Part shown: piece after piece, positions 10,991 to 26,000 of the stretch
How the letters are laid out: each line of letters starts with the position of its first letter
How positions within the stretch are numbered: the stretch's first letter is position 1
NCBI RefSeq assembly: GCF_964199755.1
Contig: NC_133897.1
Span: 165,304,678 to 165,368,677, forward strand
DNA: 64,000 nt
Direction: 5' to 3'
DNA from: Larus michahellis
Lineage: Eukaryota; Chordata; Aves; Charadriiformes; Laridae
The notes under the pieces: model-generated
The model's database searches: none
The model's input: the letters and a program-made list of their open reading frames with translations, nothing else
Told to the model about the DNA's origin: nothing
Made by a program: the position numbers and the translations under genes

Positions 10991-13379
10991 TTATAGAATA
11001 TATATATTTGCTACAACTCAACAAGTCACTCAGAGCTCCCTTTGGGGTTGATGGAGAGCAACTCAACCACTTCCATGCAAGCTACAGCATGATTGCCAGG
11101 CAAATCCTGGCGGTTCCTACTTTACAGCAGTCATTTGAAAAAGGTGAGGGTAGAAGTTTGGAGATTATTTTGCAAGGTATTTCAAATGTAAGGCTGAACA
11201 CGGAAGGCTGTATTATATCACCCATGAGCATGGAATTTTGAGGGTGGCCTTGTTAAAGCCCAAGCCAGTTCAAGGCTTCTCATCTGATTGGGTAGGTTAT
11301 ATTTTATAAGCAAGATTGCATTAAAGAAACACATGACTTATAAAATTATTTTCTCCTCTTAACAGAGGCAGCCTAGCTAAAACATAATCACTGTATTTGG
11401 AAGCTGAATTAGATTTCTATGTCAAGGGAATCTTTAATTATTCAGATATGCCCCTCAGGTCTGATAAAGCCTTACCCATGTTGAGGATATATCAAGATCT
11501 GCAGTTCTTTCTGCATATATCTCTAAGCAGCCGAGAACCACATTAGATAGTTAATAAACAAACTAACAAACATACATTTACTGTATTTGTGATATTACAT
11601 AAAGAAAACACACAATAAAAGCTGGCATTTCTTCCTCAGTCGACAATTTTTCTTAGGAAAAAGATGATTTAACTACATTAATCTTTTTGAAGCACAGAGG
11701 CATTCTTCTATATGCAAATTATTTTGTCTCTTACCAGTGACCCCACATAGCAGGCTTCCTACTTCCAGAGTTCTTAAGATTTTATCAGATTCATGTTAAC
11801 ACCTTTCATCTTGTAGTTCTGTTTTGATATCAACATCACCGTATCCTTGCTTTGAGGGCTACATTAATTATGAACAAGAATCATCCAGTATTTATCATTG
11901 CAGATAGCAGAGAAATCATAAACTAATCATGATACAGATTAATTAACTACAGGGTGACCTGGATTGCTTAATAGCCTTGGCTCATTTGTAATTTTCTTTT
12001 AATATAGTCAAATGCTAGGTCATAGTCATAGGTCAATGAATGTAAGATGTAGGACTGTCATGTTGAAAGTAATAACCCTAAGGAAACCATACATGGTTAC
12101 AGTGGATAACCAATTAAACATTACACCCTTTCTGAAAGATTCATATATCAGTCTTTCTCTGTTTTAATTAGGTGGGGATATCAGTTGGAAATAGCAATGT
12201 GATTTACCACTGTACATTCAGCAATAGTAAAGATTTTTTTTTGGTGTTCACAATTCAAAAAGAATATTAGAAAAAATTGAAAAGGTTGAGAAAAGATGCA
12301 CATGAATGATTAGGAAAGAAATTTAAATAGCTGAGTTGTATAATCTCTTAAAAATAAAATGAGATTGATAAACTTGAACTCTGCAAGGAGAAATCTTTCC
12401 GTAGTAAAGAATCTGTTCAAACAGCAGGTAAACTGTATCATGATCACTTGATAAGAGGCTAACCTAAACAGTGAAACTAAAAATAAGATGCCTAACTTTT
12501 AACAGTGATTGTTAGTAATCCCTATTGCAGGAGCTCATGATGTCAGCCAGAAGTTACAAATTCAATACAGGAATCACTCTAGCTACACAAGCTAAACAAG
12601 AGGATTTTAACAATCTCTTATGACCTAAAGTTCATTAACATAAATCTTTGAGCTTATGATCTTCTATCACTTTGAAGAAGTGATCCCTGAACTTCCATGT
12701 TTTCAAGAATTTCCTTCTTTTAGTCAGTGCTATATAAACATAGTTTCCTATATTCTGCATTTGTGACTTCCTCTAAATAAATTGAGAACACCACAGGCCA
12801 TATAATCCTGAGCTTTAATACCACAAAAATTCAGATAATAAAATCCCCATGAAGACCACACCTCGTGTTTCTGACATTCTTTGTACTTTTTGAAGAACTC
12901 TCTTCTCAACCCTGGACTGATAACAAACTCATGATAGCCTGGAGACATTTACATTGGGCTTTTTCTTGCACTTAAAATACGTGAACACTTGTCCACAAAA
13001 AAAGTTTGTGGCTGCAATGAAACTACACCTCACACCTTCAGTTTCAGAGAAACTGCTCCCTACAGTTTCAGGTACTTTATGCAGCAGTCCCAGAGGAAAC
13101 ACGTCTCTCAGTGAAGATCGACACAGAGCCAACACACACAGAGTGACTCATTGTCTATTTAGATTAAACAGCTCAAAAAAGAAATCCCGGAGTCCCCTAG
13201 GTTGTTTCTCTGCTGCACAGGCAGCTCCACTGAACCCCAGAGGTGAAAACACCACGCAGCCTGCAATCAGCTCTGCGCTTACACTTCACTGAAACTATGA
13301 CCCATGATAAATATAAGACTGTTATTTAGTGGTAGTCACATACCCCTGCTGAGTCACCTGGGGCAAGCAGCAGGGAATG
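10991..13379. other. AT-rich intergenic DNA upstream of DENND3, no gene seen
   Basis: There is no supported coding exon or RNA gene. Composition changes near 13.2 kb from AT-rich to GC-rich as the promoter island begins. Confidence 0.5.
13347..13356 (+). promoter_or_regulatory. Candidate MAF/NRF2-type (MARE/ARE) site
   Basis: The bases TGCTGAGTCA match ten positions of the Maf recognition element. On the other strand they read TGACTCAGCA, which fits the antioxidant response element core TGACnnnGC. The site lies about 500 bases upstream of the DENND3 start codon, at the edge of the island. A ten-base match can occur by chance, so this is only a candidate. Confidence 0.3.
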
Positions 13380-14080
13380 GCACACCAGGCCGTGACTTCA
13401 CCCACCTCTCTGAAGCGCGGGCCACAGGCAGCTCTGAGGTACCTCAGTCCCTCTGGGCCAACGGCCCCACCGGGAAACCAGCCCGCGTCTGTCCGGGCGA
13501 AAAAAGAGCTCCCCTTTGGATCGGGAGGAGTTCTCCTGGGGGAGGGAGGAGATTCTCCCGGCGGAGCAAGGAGACGAGGTGAATAGAAGGGAACTAACGG
13601 CGACGACCAACCGCCATGCCACAGCTGAGCACCCGGTACCTCAGCCCTGGAGGCCCGCCCCTTTAGCCCGTCAGGCCGCTCTGATTTGCAGCAGCAGTTC
13701 AGAGCGGCGGGAGAGACAGCCAATCAGAGCGTGCGTTACCTTGAGGGCGGGAGGGGGGGGTGCGTACCGCCGGGAGGGGCCGAGCGGCCCTGCGGGAAGA
13801 AGCTGCTGCTGCCGTCGCCGTCCCGGCAGCGCCGGCCCCGCTGTGCCATGGAGGACGTGCTGCCGCCGGGCCTGCTGGAGATCTGCCTGGTGGTCGGCGT
13901 GCCCCGGGAGAGGGTGAGAGCGCTCCTCCAGGTGAGAGGGGCTGAGGGGAGGTGAGGGAGCGGGGTGCCCGCCGGGCCGCTGCCCCGGCTGCTCTGTGGG
14001 GCAGCTTCTGTCAGCGCCTTTCTGTCAGCGGCCCTGGACGGGCCTCTCTCCCCCCCACGGGTTCGAGTGAAACTCTGGGG
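13380..14080 (+). promoter_or_regulatory. DENND3: CpG-rich promoter region and 5' UTR of DENND3
   Basis: This is a sharp island of G+C and CpG in otherwise AT-rich DNA, and it contains the first coding exon. A forward CCAAT box lies at 13720-13724 in 'agccaatcagagcg', about 125 bases before the start codon. No TATA box is evident at a fitting distance, as is usual for a broadly expressed island promoter. The transcription start is not determinable by eye; it probably lies between about 13,735 and 13,840. No upstream ATG in the coding frame occurs between 13,686 and 13,848. Confidence 0.8.
13848..13931 (+). CDS. DENND3: DENND3 exon 1 (start codon)
   Basis: It encodes residues 1-28, beginning [20 protein letters not shown], the conserved N-terminal lead into the DENN module. 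The donor CAG|GTGAGA is near consensus and leaves phase 0. G at -3 and +4 of the ATG supports this start. Confidence 0.85.
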
Positions 14081-17000
14081 TGGTCTTGTTGCTGTTACCA
14101 TCGGGTAGAGCCGAAATACTTTAACGAAAACTTGTTTTTTCAGGAGATCATCAACCAAGCAGGGATAATTCGGTAGCAGCGTTAAGTAATCGCACTTTTT
14201 CAAAGGTCTGAGCTTAGGTGAAGAATGCAGTGTAGTTTTATATAAGCAGGAACAGCAAAATGCTTGAACAATGCATATCCTTTACTTCCTGATATCCAGT
14301 TTCCTGTCTCCCGTTTGGGATAAAAGCAAAAGATATGGGAATAAAACTTGGTAACTCGTATCCTTAGGTCTAAATCCCTGTCTTGAGATGAATCTTAGTG
14401 CCCTGGGCACAACCTGAGCCATTCAGATAGGGCAGAAGTTGGTGGATTGGTTTCTGCTTTGAATATGTGGTTTATAATTTGTTTATGACTACAGCCACTT
14501 CACACGTGAGTTGACAATTTAAAACCCTCTTCCTAATTTTGCTTTGTTAAAATGGGCTGATGGTTTTGTTAAGATACCTGTGTGGGAGTAGCTGCCGTGC
14601 CAGCACGTGCCGAAAAGCCAGGCTGCGCGCAGCTGTCTTGGTTGTCTTGCTTGAGCTTGAATTTGATTGCGCGCTCTAATAGCATTAGATAAAGAAGCCT
14701 TTGTTAAACTTGTTGCTGCTCTCTCGCTCAGGAGACAGCTTTTGCTGATGTCAGCGTCTTAAGTGATAGGGGCTAGGCAGAGGTTCAAATTCCAGGATCT
14801 CGTTTGTGTATACGTTCAAACTAAGGAAATAGTTGTGCCATAAATGTCACCACCGGGCTTTTGAAATCGGTGTGTATGTGTTCTTTCAGCGTCTGCGTGA
14901 GAAATAAACTCAAAAGAAGGGGAATTTCTTGTTCATTTCAGTCCACTCAGTTTGATCTCATTGCTTCCAAAAGACTTGTAGAACAACAAATAGGAAATTG
15001 GCTACAAAAAGTAGAAGCCATTCAGATATTCCGCTCGCACTACAGGTTTTGAATTGTTTCTTTGCTCATGGTCTAAAACTAGGTGTCAGAAAGGAAAGTA
15101 GTCCCGACGCTTGTCAATATTAGCGATAGTAAAGTCCCTGCAAGCTGTTACACCACAGGGATTTCAGTCAGTGTCTTAGGGCAAGTTTATAGATTTTCTC
15201 CACTTCCTTTTCCTTCTGCAGTACCATCTGCATTAGGAAATGGTGGAATATTTTTTGTGTCTAATTTCAGGGCATGTAGAAAGAAGTGACCTTACTGACA
15301 GAAAATAAGAACATTTAAAAAATGGAAAGTAGTGGACCTCCGATGATGTTTACAGATGAAACAGCAGGGTAAAAATCTTGATAGTGCTTAAAATCTTGGT
15401 CTTGAAAGTGTGGTTGTGCATTCTTAACTTTACTGCAATACGGAGTAATAAAGTCAATGAAGTCAGAGGGAACGTGATATAACACACTCCCAAAGTAAGA
15501 AAAGTCTTATATGACTGACCTGTTATCAGTGGGGATTCCAGGTAAAAAGGTATGCGTGAAGCTCATGAAACTCAAGTTTCTGGGCTGTCATCCATCAATT
15601 GTCCTTACTGCATCTTGGCAATTATCTTTAATTGTCACTCTTAAGATTTCAATTTGAAGAGATCAAAGGCTGCTGTTTTCAGCCAGAGATTACTTTTTTG
15701 TGGAAAGTGTTGGAAGTATGTATTTTGTAAGAATGAGATGTATAATAGTGAAGACCCTACAGCCATCTTTGATAAAGACTTCTCTCCCCTAAGTTATCTT
15801 CAGCTATAAAGCTGGGGTTTGATATGGCAAGTGTGGTCTGTGAGATGTTTCAGATCTTCCTATCGGCTCCATTGTTGGGTTCTGTATCTACTTACCACAG
15901 TTAGTGGTACAGATCATATCTCTTACAGTGTCTGCATCATGCTTTCTGGACTTGCTAATGCAGCCGTAGCCACCAAACCAATTTTCTTCTGTAATGCCCC
16001 CCTGCATATCAAGATGTGCAAGAAATGAGGTGTGATCAGGTCAGCAGTGTGTGCTTGTGGCAGTGAAAAGTAATTGTGTAATGGCCTGCATCGCCCGGAC
16101 CATAGCTCACAGGTGAAGGGTAGGCATTATTACTTGTACTGTTATTACTCAACACTCTTGAGGTCACATCTGGAATACTGTCCCACATTTGGGTCCCGGA
16201 GAACTGCTGACAAACAGAAGCAAGACCAGAAAAAACTAAGCTATATGAGAACTGGATCACAAGGCGGGAAGAATCCCCTTCCTAAGGGATTTCTGAAACT
16301 TGACTGGATGAAACCCAGAGCAACCTGATCTAACTTCAAAGTTATCATTGCTTTGAGCAAAGGGTTGCGCTAGAACCTCCAGAGGTCCCTCCCAACCTAG
16401 TTTTTTGAAGGCTTCATACTTTTCATACTTTCCCCTGCCCAATTACTCCTTAAAGAAGCCAGTTCTTTCATGACATTCAAAATGAAATTAAATTCTTCAG
16501 TGATGGGAAGAGAAGAGTGAGATCAAGGAAACACCAAATAGCTGAGATCTCAGTCTGATCTGTGGTTTCAACACACTACTTCGTGTTTGTGTCTAAAATA
16601 GTGCAGTCATTGTAAAAAGTCTGTCTCTCATCCATGTCCTGTACAGCTCTGTTGTTACAGGAACGCAATCAGTAAATGGGGGTGGAATACAATCCCTGAC
16701 TTCTGGAATTTTGCAGAATTACAGGAAAGAAAAGGCATCAATGTTTATAAGAAGCTATGTATGATGCAAAGACATTGATCGTAAAAAGCAACAGAAGCGA
16801 AGCATTTCAAAATGAAGAAGTAACAGTAGAAGCAGAGAATATAAAATGTTCAAAGAATAGTAGAAAGAAGTGAATATTGTTCTGTGGCTGCCTATTCACT
16901 ATCCCTGAACTGAAAGGGTAAGAAAATATGACTTTGGCCATAGACGTTAATGTGAGCTGACTTGAATGCTGATGACTGAGTCACTGGGTCAGCGGCGGTG

Positions 17001-20000
17001 CTGACAGTGCTGTTCTGTGGAGGAAAAAAATGACGTTTAATGCCTCTGTTGTACTTCAGGACATCGAGGACCTGCCATTTTAGAAGCTGTTACACTGTGA
17101 GGCTATTAAATCGCTGGCTGTCGTCCAGCACTTTGTAGCACAGAGATGCCTTCAGTGTAAGTCAGGGATTGCCCTGTCAAAGCAACTTTGTATGAAGACC
17201 TCTGCAGGGCAAATCTGACAAGTTAAGATTGCTACTGTTTGAGTAGGTCTGTGTTTTTCTTGAATAACAGCCTCAGGGCTAAGCCTTAATTCTTAATTTC
17301 CTTGTGAAATGTTTAGCTGCATGTTATTTTCAGAGTGATCATGTTGGATTTATCTGTATTTCCAGTTTCTTCACTTCAAATGGGTGTCAGCTACCAGCTA
17401 GGGAAAATGACATTTGAAGTTTTTAGTATGTCAGGATATGGCACTCAGTACCCCAATTTGTAACGTGCTTTTTTAAAGTTGTTACTATCTTTTAAATATC
17501 CCAGTGGATATTTATCTGAACTTTTATCATTTCCACTCTTGATTTCTTTCTAGTTCAGACTCTGTGTGTTCATTAAAAGGGTGTTTCTCAACTTCTTGTT
17601 TTTATCGAAGTACTTTCTTTCAAGTATCCTTTTTATAGAATATGGGGAAGCTTAAGATACAGTAACTAATGTATCATGAAGGTAAGTATTCCTTCGCATT
17701 TTTCCTATGATGCTCAAATGTGAAGAAAACTATCGGTGGACTCATCTACTGGGACAAAAAAGCTGAGACTTTCTGTTCCAAGACTTGGACAGTTGAAGAT
17801 TGGCTTCAGTAAAGCAATAGAGCTTTGTATGTTGTAGCTATTTCAAAAAGTAGGAAAGAGGCCGGCATTGGTTCTCAAAGAATATCTTAAATACGAGTAA
17901 TACTGATGCAACATGTCTGAAGGTAAAAGCAGCAAGTGTGCTTTATCTGTCTATGAATCAGTTAGCAAGAAGTTGAAAATGAAATAGCTTTTTAGCCACA
18001 ATGAGGCTCACCTTTCCTGTTTCCAAATATCCTTTGACTAAACAAAGCTTTTACTTGCTGTTTTGACCTTTCAGGAAGAATTAAAATTACACTGAAGTAA
18101 CTGAAAACACAGCTACTTGTCTCTACTATATGGTCCAGAATACAAAAAGTGCTCCCAAGTACAAGGAAATCTCTTCTTATCACTTCCTCCACAGGATTTT
18201 CATAGCAAGGCAGCAAGGGCTTTCAGCGCAGTAGTACTTTACAAAGCTGCTTACTAAGAAATGTTGTAATTTCATACGTGCTCTTGGGATGCCTGTTCCA
18301 CTTAGTTGTCAGTATACAGAGACATTTTTATGGCTTCATGTTGTACAGTGTTTTAAAATTGTGTTTATTGTAACAGCGATTGTAGATTTTAATTTTACTT
18401 TCTTAATTGCCTTATAAAGTTAAAAGTTGTCTTGTAAAAGCTTGTGTGATTTTTTTGGGGTTTGGTTTTCTTTTTTCCCCTGTAGAGGTTATTCTGAGCT
18501 AAAATGTAGCTTTTCCTAAAGCTGAACAAAGGCTTATCTAGGGAGTTCAGCTGTTTTTCTTTCTCTTCATTTCTTTGTTGCCTGGTTTCTCTTACTACCA
18601 GTGTTAATTTTAAGTATAGCTTAAGTATATCCCAACACTTCAAAGGAGGAAATATTGTATTTGATATTTGTTATTTTTTTTATGCCAAAGGCATAATTTT
18701 GATATGATGCATTTTGAATGACGAAGAGTGATTCTTTGCCTACTGAAAACACCCAGAGTATTCCCCTTGCATTAACATATGTAAAGCAAGAAATTAGAAG
18801 GAAAAATTAATTATTTAGGAAGAAGAAAAAATGCATTCTAAACCCACAGTTTTAGGGATAGAGAGAAAACAGAGATAAAAATGGTTTAAAAAAACCTATC
18901 AAAATGAGTGTCAACTTAGTGGTTGTTTGTATTTTTTGTTTTCTTTTCTTTTTATAGGGTACTCAAAGAAAACCCAAAAGTCTTCCTCCCCTTGATCCAG
19001 AAGTTCTTTCTGTATTTGTGCCCCCATTTATCAGCAGAGATGATACTCAGATGATTAATGCTGGTAATAACTTGAATAAAAGTAAACGTCGGTCTTTCCG
19101 AAAGAAAAAAGAGAGACCAAAGATTGAAAATGTCAAGAGCCTCAATGGGGAGCAGAAAGCACCGGACACTGAAGATATTACAGTTCCAAAGGACGTTGAT
19201 CTTATTGGTTTGCCACAGCTATGCTTCCCAGGTACAGTAGGGTTCATGCTTCTTAATGAGAACTCTTTTAATATATATTTATTGACCAACAGCCAATTTT
19301 TTTTTTTTTATGATCATCTTCTCTATCTCTTTGTATTTCACAGTATAAAAAAAGTGTCTGTTTGTGAGGAGGTCAGTGATGAAAGTAGCTGTTACCTGAA
19401 TGGGGTGCCCTTGCTCTGTATGGCTATCTCGTGTGAAACAGATCCATTAGCAACAGTAGCTGCAACACCTGCAAGAGAGGGAAGCTGAAAGTCAGTTTAG
19501 TTCTTATTGGTAAATCTTGGTTTGAGTGAAGTGCGCGCGCACACACACACACACACTCTTTTCAAATTATTTCCCTCACCAGAAATGACTCTTTCCCTTT
19601 TTATTTGCTATTAAGATGTATCTGAAGTAGTGACTGTTTCTTCCAGGTTTAATTGCAGTAATTTTAATATGCATGTCACTGTTGCAGACCTTATAAATAC
19701 CTTGAAGGAAAAAAAAGGGTGAACAAACCCTATCTATTGTATTTTGCCACTTAAAATGCAGAATAATTATATAATATTTTTTCTTCTTCAGTAATTTGCA
19801 GCGTAAGCCTTTGTAATAACCCTTAGATCAAATGGACTGCATATGTGCATTTTAATCTCTTGAAATGAGACGTTTCTCTTGAAATTAAGTGGAAATGTAC
19901 AGTATTTGTCATGAATCCCTTTTCAGGCAGCTGTAGTTAAATATGTAGTTAAAAAAATTGGTTTCTGCCTTCATTTCAGGAGGACTTTATATAACCTCTG

Positions 20001-23000
20001 AATCAAAAGATGACCACATTCATTTCCTGGTCTTCACAGACGTCTGCGGTAACAGAACATACGGTGTTGTTGCACAATACTACCAGCCTATGCAAGTATG
20101 TTATTTAACTCATGCTTATATTAAAACGTATTAAAAGACATAAAATAAACCAAAACACTTTGAGAATAATGTCATGTTTAATTTATAAAATTAGTTAACA
20201 GATATATTTTAATGTTAGTAGGACTACAGAATAAATCAGACTTTATATTGCCTTTGTAAATTAAGTACACTAGAACAGCATTGCATTAGGATAAACCGTT
20301 ACAGATTTCAATTAGGAATTTTGAATATTTAGGACCAGACTTTGTCCCTTGGACGTTTTTTTTTTTGGTGAAGATTGTACCCTGTGTTCTTTCTAAATAT
20401 TTTTTGCGCTGAAATTCTTTTTAATGCATGCATCTATGTCTTGTTGGCTGATGTTTTTCTGAAGAGCTTAAGGGAGATAGACATCCAAATCCCTTTGAAA
20501 TTTAGAGGGAATTGGGTATCATATCTCTAAGGTTCTCAAGAAAATATCAGCCATAAATTCATGATTAACATAAACACATTAATCTGTAGTTTTCTTGCAG
20601 GATGGCTGTATTTCCTCAAATGGGCAGGTCCATCGGGAATCTGCGCAGACTGGGAAGATGCCTGTCTGTTTTGTACCATTAGCTATTTGTGTTATATCTA
20701 GATACCCATATTTTAACGCCCTCAAGGATTGTCTCTCATGGTAAGACTTGCTATCCTCTTTGTTTCTCCTGGAAATAACTCTGCAGGTTTTACTAAACAA
20801 ATTTGCATGATTGGGATTGCTGCATAATGTTAAAACAGGTGTTAGTTTTAAGTTACGGTAATGTGAGATGTGTGGGAGAGGAGAAAAAATGTAATGTGAA
20901 TGTTACGCAGACAGTAAGCACAAGTTCTAAATATCAAGGAAATTAGTTATGATGTTGTCTTCATTTTCTTTGAGGTTTTTGGTAAGTCTAGAAAATACTG
21001 ATTTGCAGGGAACAGAGTTCTCAAAGATTTTGGTTTTTTTTGGAAGAGGATTAACTATAATTTTGCTATGCTGGTGAAATTCACTTTGAAAGCACAAAAC
21101 CCTCTTTATAATGCACCAAATAAATGTTATAAGAACATGAATGTATGTATTAATAAGCAGTTAATGACACTTTAACTAATCCAAGTCACTTGAGGGAGTG
21201 CAGTGGTTACTTTGCTGTCGTAGAACTAGGAGAGAATATTTTAGGATACAGAGTGCTTCACTGGTTAGAAACAAATACTCTGCAGTGTAGATGAGTTAAA
21301 AGACAGATGGGTCTGTCTTGTTATTTAGTAATTTAACTTATTTTGAGGTTGTGTGTTGCTTCATTGTTAAATCGTTAAAATCTATGTGCTTCTTTTCTGA
21401 TGTGGATTAAAAACTCCTTGCATCAGGGGGCCTGCCTCTGCACATTGGACATTACTGGGTAATCTTCACTTGCAGACCTGTAGTCCAAAGACAGAAGAGG
21501 TTTTTTTTTTTTCCCCAGTCAATTTCTAGAGTGAAATTTGCAGTCAGGTGTTTTCCTTTTGCAGGTATTTGTTTCTTATACGTAAGTTGAAAGATGTTAG
21601 GGTTTTATGTCGGAGCTTCCAGTTTGTTCTGCTGGCAGTCAGTAAGCTGAGCAGATGAGGAAGAAAGCAGCTTCCTGGCTGCTGGCTGAGGCGCATCACT
21701 AGCCCCTAACCTGACTCCATGCCAGGGTGAGGCCCAAGCACTCATTTCCCCACCCCACGCACCTCTTCTTCCCAGAGCTTTGGGCTTGGATCTGGTTGGA
21801 GCACTGACTGGCTTTCCTGGTTTAGATGAAGAGAGCCCTGGAGGAACAAAGCAGTGTCTTCCTCCTGGGCAGTTCAGATGTTGCCTCCAAAAAAGCTGTG
21901 ATACCAGAAATGAATCACTCTGGCAGCCCTTAAGTGTAAGCAAACACCGTCATTTTCAAAATATTTGTAAAGGGGACAAGGGACTTGAACACGATGGAAA
22001 CTTAAGTATTCACAGATCAGTAGGAAATCAAGATGATCAGTAAAATAAAAAGGAAATGTTTGTGTCCCTCTCTCCTTTCCTGCCAGATCACTTTTTCCAC
22101 TCCTTACTTTTAAGTCAATTACATCAGCCGTTGGTATTGCAGGAGCTGATTCATTGCTGCCTTTTTATAGTCTAAAATCTCAAGTAAGCTCTGATCTCTA
22201 TGTGTAACTCTTAGAGCTGTGATGCTCTACTGTTTATATCCGCTCTTTATAATAGGATTCATGCTGCTTTTATACTGTGAACTCAGCCTGCGTGAGGGCT
22301 CACTACACACTAGCTTTCCACTGGGTGGAAAACAATATAGATTCAGCTTTTCAGTTATAATGTTCATCAGTGGTTTATATAGTATATTCATAAATGAGTA
22401 ATTTCCTCTCTGAAGTGAGACTTCTCTGAGCTGGGAGATGCAGTCAAATTGTGAACAGATTTTTAAAGAGCCCATTAAGGGAGAAATTCAGGAAAACCAT
22501 GGAAATTCCAGAGGTTACGAAAATGTTCCTAGGTCTCATATTTGTTTAGAGCAGACAGGAACCAGGTGGAGTTAACTCTCTAGAGATGCAAGCTTCTGCC
22601 TCTGTGTGAGTATTTTAAACATTATAATTAAACATCTCTGCCTTGATCATATATAGTAGGTTTTTGCAGCTATTTAAAGCATTAACGTCCAAGCTAACTA
22701 TTATGGATGGCTTTTCCCTTTAAGCTGAGTCTGTACTGGTTTCTAAGGGGAGTTCAGATTTATCAGTGACCTACCATCTAAGCTTTAAGTGTATTGTGAA
22801 TATGTAAATAATTATAGGGGCGTTCAACAGGACAGCAGCCTTCCACATTAGTACTGTGTGTTGTCCTGGCCATTTAACAGGGGAATTTATCATACAGTTG
22901 CACAGCTCTTGTCTCTCCTTTTTGCTGCTGCATCTGGGTGTAAGATGCAAGTGTGTGCAACTGGCAGGAGAGGGGGAATGCAAGTGACAAAGCTGCATTT

Positions 23001-26000
23001 GGTGCTTGCATTTCCGCTTGTAATGGAAACTCAACTGATTATATTTCCATCATATTTTCTTCTGGATTTTTTCTTCAAAAATCTAATTACCACATTTTTT
23101 TTTTTTCCAGAAAAGGCATTTTAGTGTGCCAGAGTATATTTGATTGGGAGGAAAGGGAGGGGTGGAGAGGTACTGTTTTTCCGTATTTTGCTTGTGTTAC
23201 TGAAATTTTTCCATATGGCATGATACAGCTGCTGGGATGTGTGGCTATTCTGAATGGAATATAAGCAATTACAGAAAAGACCTCAATGATGTATTTTGAG
23301 TGTAGTGTCCTGTACAGCTGGGGATATTTCAGCTTTTTGTAATGTTACAAAACATTGACATTGTTTTCCTGGAAATGAGAAAGGGACTTATTGTCATTTT
23401 GGGTGCCTTACCTATAATCAGGTGGCCAATGGGTTAAAAATCTAATTAAATGTTTTCGTTGACTGAGTGTACTCAAGTAGTAGTGCCTCCTATACTTAAC
23501 AAATAATAACATGTTCAACAGCGCACTTGTATCCTTGGTATGCTTCAGTGGTGTTTTGCAGGATGCTTCAACCGATTAATCATTCTGTGAGTCTGGGGAT
23601 TTGAAAACACTTGCTGGTTGACCTCAAACCACCTATTTCTAGTGTATAGACCCTTCCTCATGAGAATTAGTGGAGAAATGCTATTTGTTATTGCTAAGGA
23701 AGGCCTGATGTTGAAGTAGCATCTGAAGAGGTTCTGCTTCCATTCAGGACCTTTTTCCAGCAAAAGATTAATTTTCCTTCAGAATTCTGCTGTGCATAGC
23801 TTATTTTCTCCAGAACCTGCAGTGCACAGGATTGCTTACAGGTGGAGTGGTACTTGTTTTTATTCAGAACAGTCCTCAAAGATGTTTCATTGTCATAAGC
23901 ATTCCCAGATAAAATCCGGATTCCTAAACGTTTTCAAATCGCAGAGTATAGTAGAAATCACAACTGAAAACTGAGACCAAACTGAGATACAAAGGCAATG
24001 TCAAACTATAAATCCATGGAGGTGCTTTGAACTGCAAGGGGAATTTGCAAAATTTCATCATAGTAACGAAGGTCTTCATATTCTGTGCAATTAATTTTAT
24101 AACCAATTCATATATTACGAGCACGCAGTGCTTCCACATCTGGAACAATTTGAATGGAGTGGAGTGGAGAGGAGTCTGCCTCTCTCCAAAGCAAGCAGAT
24201 GTGCATCTAGACCGTTTCCCAAGACTGTGTCTGTTGATTATTCTACATCATTATTTGAAAAGCTTCAGTTTCAAATTGAGAGGTTTTGGCACTTTGCACA
24301 GGTAGCTTTACCTCAATCTGTTACACTACATGAAAAGTGAAATATTCCTGGCAGTGATCTCCGTCTGGATGAACTCCCATCTTGGGTGGATGAATGGGCT
24401 CCATTCAAACAGTAAATCTTCCAACCTGTGTATTGGTCCTTTCAGCTGCCGTGAGAAAAGGTGGAAGTGTGCGAATAGCTCACAGCACCGAAGCAGTACA
24501 AAGGATCTATTCTTAGATGTTCTTGCTTTCTGAAACATCTGTCTGTGGACAGTTAATAGAGGTAATGGAAGGTTCATAAACTCCTTAGCTCTCCGCTTTA
24601 ATGTTTCAGAGATTACTTCATTTATTTCAGTAGACGTTTGCAGCGCAGAGCTGTCAGCTGCTATTACATTGCATTAATGGTCACAGTCTACTGATTAGGG
24701 AGCTCTTACAGTCCATTATGTACATCTGCTGCCTTTTCAGCATCAGGGTCTGGTTCTTTCTCTTGTAACATTTACTGTATGTGTTGATACATGATTTTTG
24801 TCTCCAAAAAAAAAAAAAGAAAAGTAGGTCTACCTATGCTGTTAGGCCACATCTAAGGTGTTACTAAGTGTGAACAGCGTATTTGCTTAAAATGACTCTG
24901 CTGTCTGCTTTTCTTTGATAATTCTTAAATTCCTCTCCCCCTGCCTCCTCTGTACCCTTGAATAGCTGTTGGGCTTTTTGGGGATATATGTAACTGCCTA
25001 GTACTCGGCCCAGGGCAGTTTCCAAATGGGAATTTCCTGAATTTAGATGTCTCATTAATCCAAATAAAGCTCAGTAATACATGACAGAATATTTTTATTC
25101 TGCAGTCCAAATACTATATGCCACTATGATGTCCTGGACTCTAATATAATCTCTTGAACTATTCAGTGCTTTCTAGACCACTTCCTGAAGAGCAGGTATT
25201 CTTCTGCAGGAAACTGCAAACTGAAATAAAACCTCAAAGCAGAATAGAACCATATTAAGTTCCTACTTTCTGTATATACAGGTTTGCAGGCTTAAATTTC
25301 TGATTTTGTAAAGGTTTGGGTTTGGTTTTTTTTGCTATAAACATGCACGTGAATCTTACATTGAACAAAATGCCCTTTCTGTCTACAAATATTTAACTTC
25401 TTAATTGTTAAATTTCAGAGACGCTGTTGGTCTTAATCGCTTGCAGTCTTAATAGTGGATATGTTTAAATGTCCATGAAGTGATCTGGCATATAATATAA
25501 ACCACATGACCTTTGTGTCTATGACACAGCTAGGGTGATACAGTTCTAAAATAGAAACATTTGATAGGTTTGCACAACTGTATTTGTTCTTTGTATGGGT
25601 AGGAACAATAGCAAAGAGCAGTGTTCATGCAGGCCTAGGCCTTACCCTAAATATGGCTCTTGCTTCACATTCCTCTGCAGTTAAGCCCATGTTTAAACTT
25701 CTCTTTTCCTCTGATTTCCATCCCAGAGCTGATGTCTGATGCTTAGGATGGGAGAAACACTATGGCACTGTGTTGTAGCTGTGGGTGTTTTGTTCCTCAG
25801 GCAATCTCTATAAGACACTTCCTTTAGCTGCATCTCACTTCTAGGTTTTCTTTGCCATCATGAGACCCAGCGTGTCATCTGCATCCTCTGATACATACGA
25901 TGCAGTAGTATGTTATGCGTGGAAGTAAAAAACCCTGCTTCTGACACAGCAGCATCATTAAAATTAAGTGGAACTGCTGAAGTATCTAATAAATTAGAAA

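Noticed and set aside
13736-14203. Minus-strand frame of 155 codons over the DENND3 promoter
   Set aside because: It lies in the GC-rich island, overlaps exon 1 on the opposite strand and has a low-complexity Pro/Arg/Ser composition without a domain.
16967-17000. TGATGA/CTGA words resembling a C/D-box snoRNA
   Set aside because: The boxes are only about ten bases apart with no terminal stem, too short for a snoRNA.
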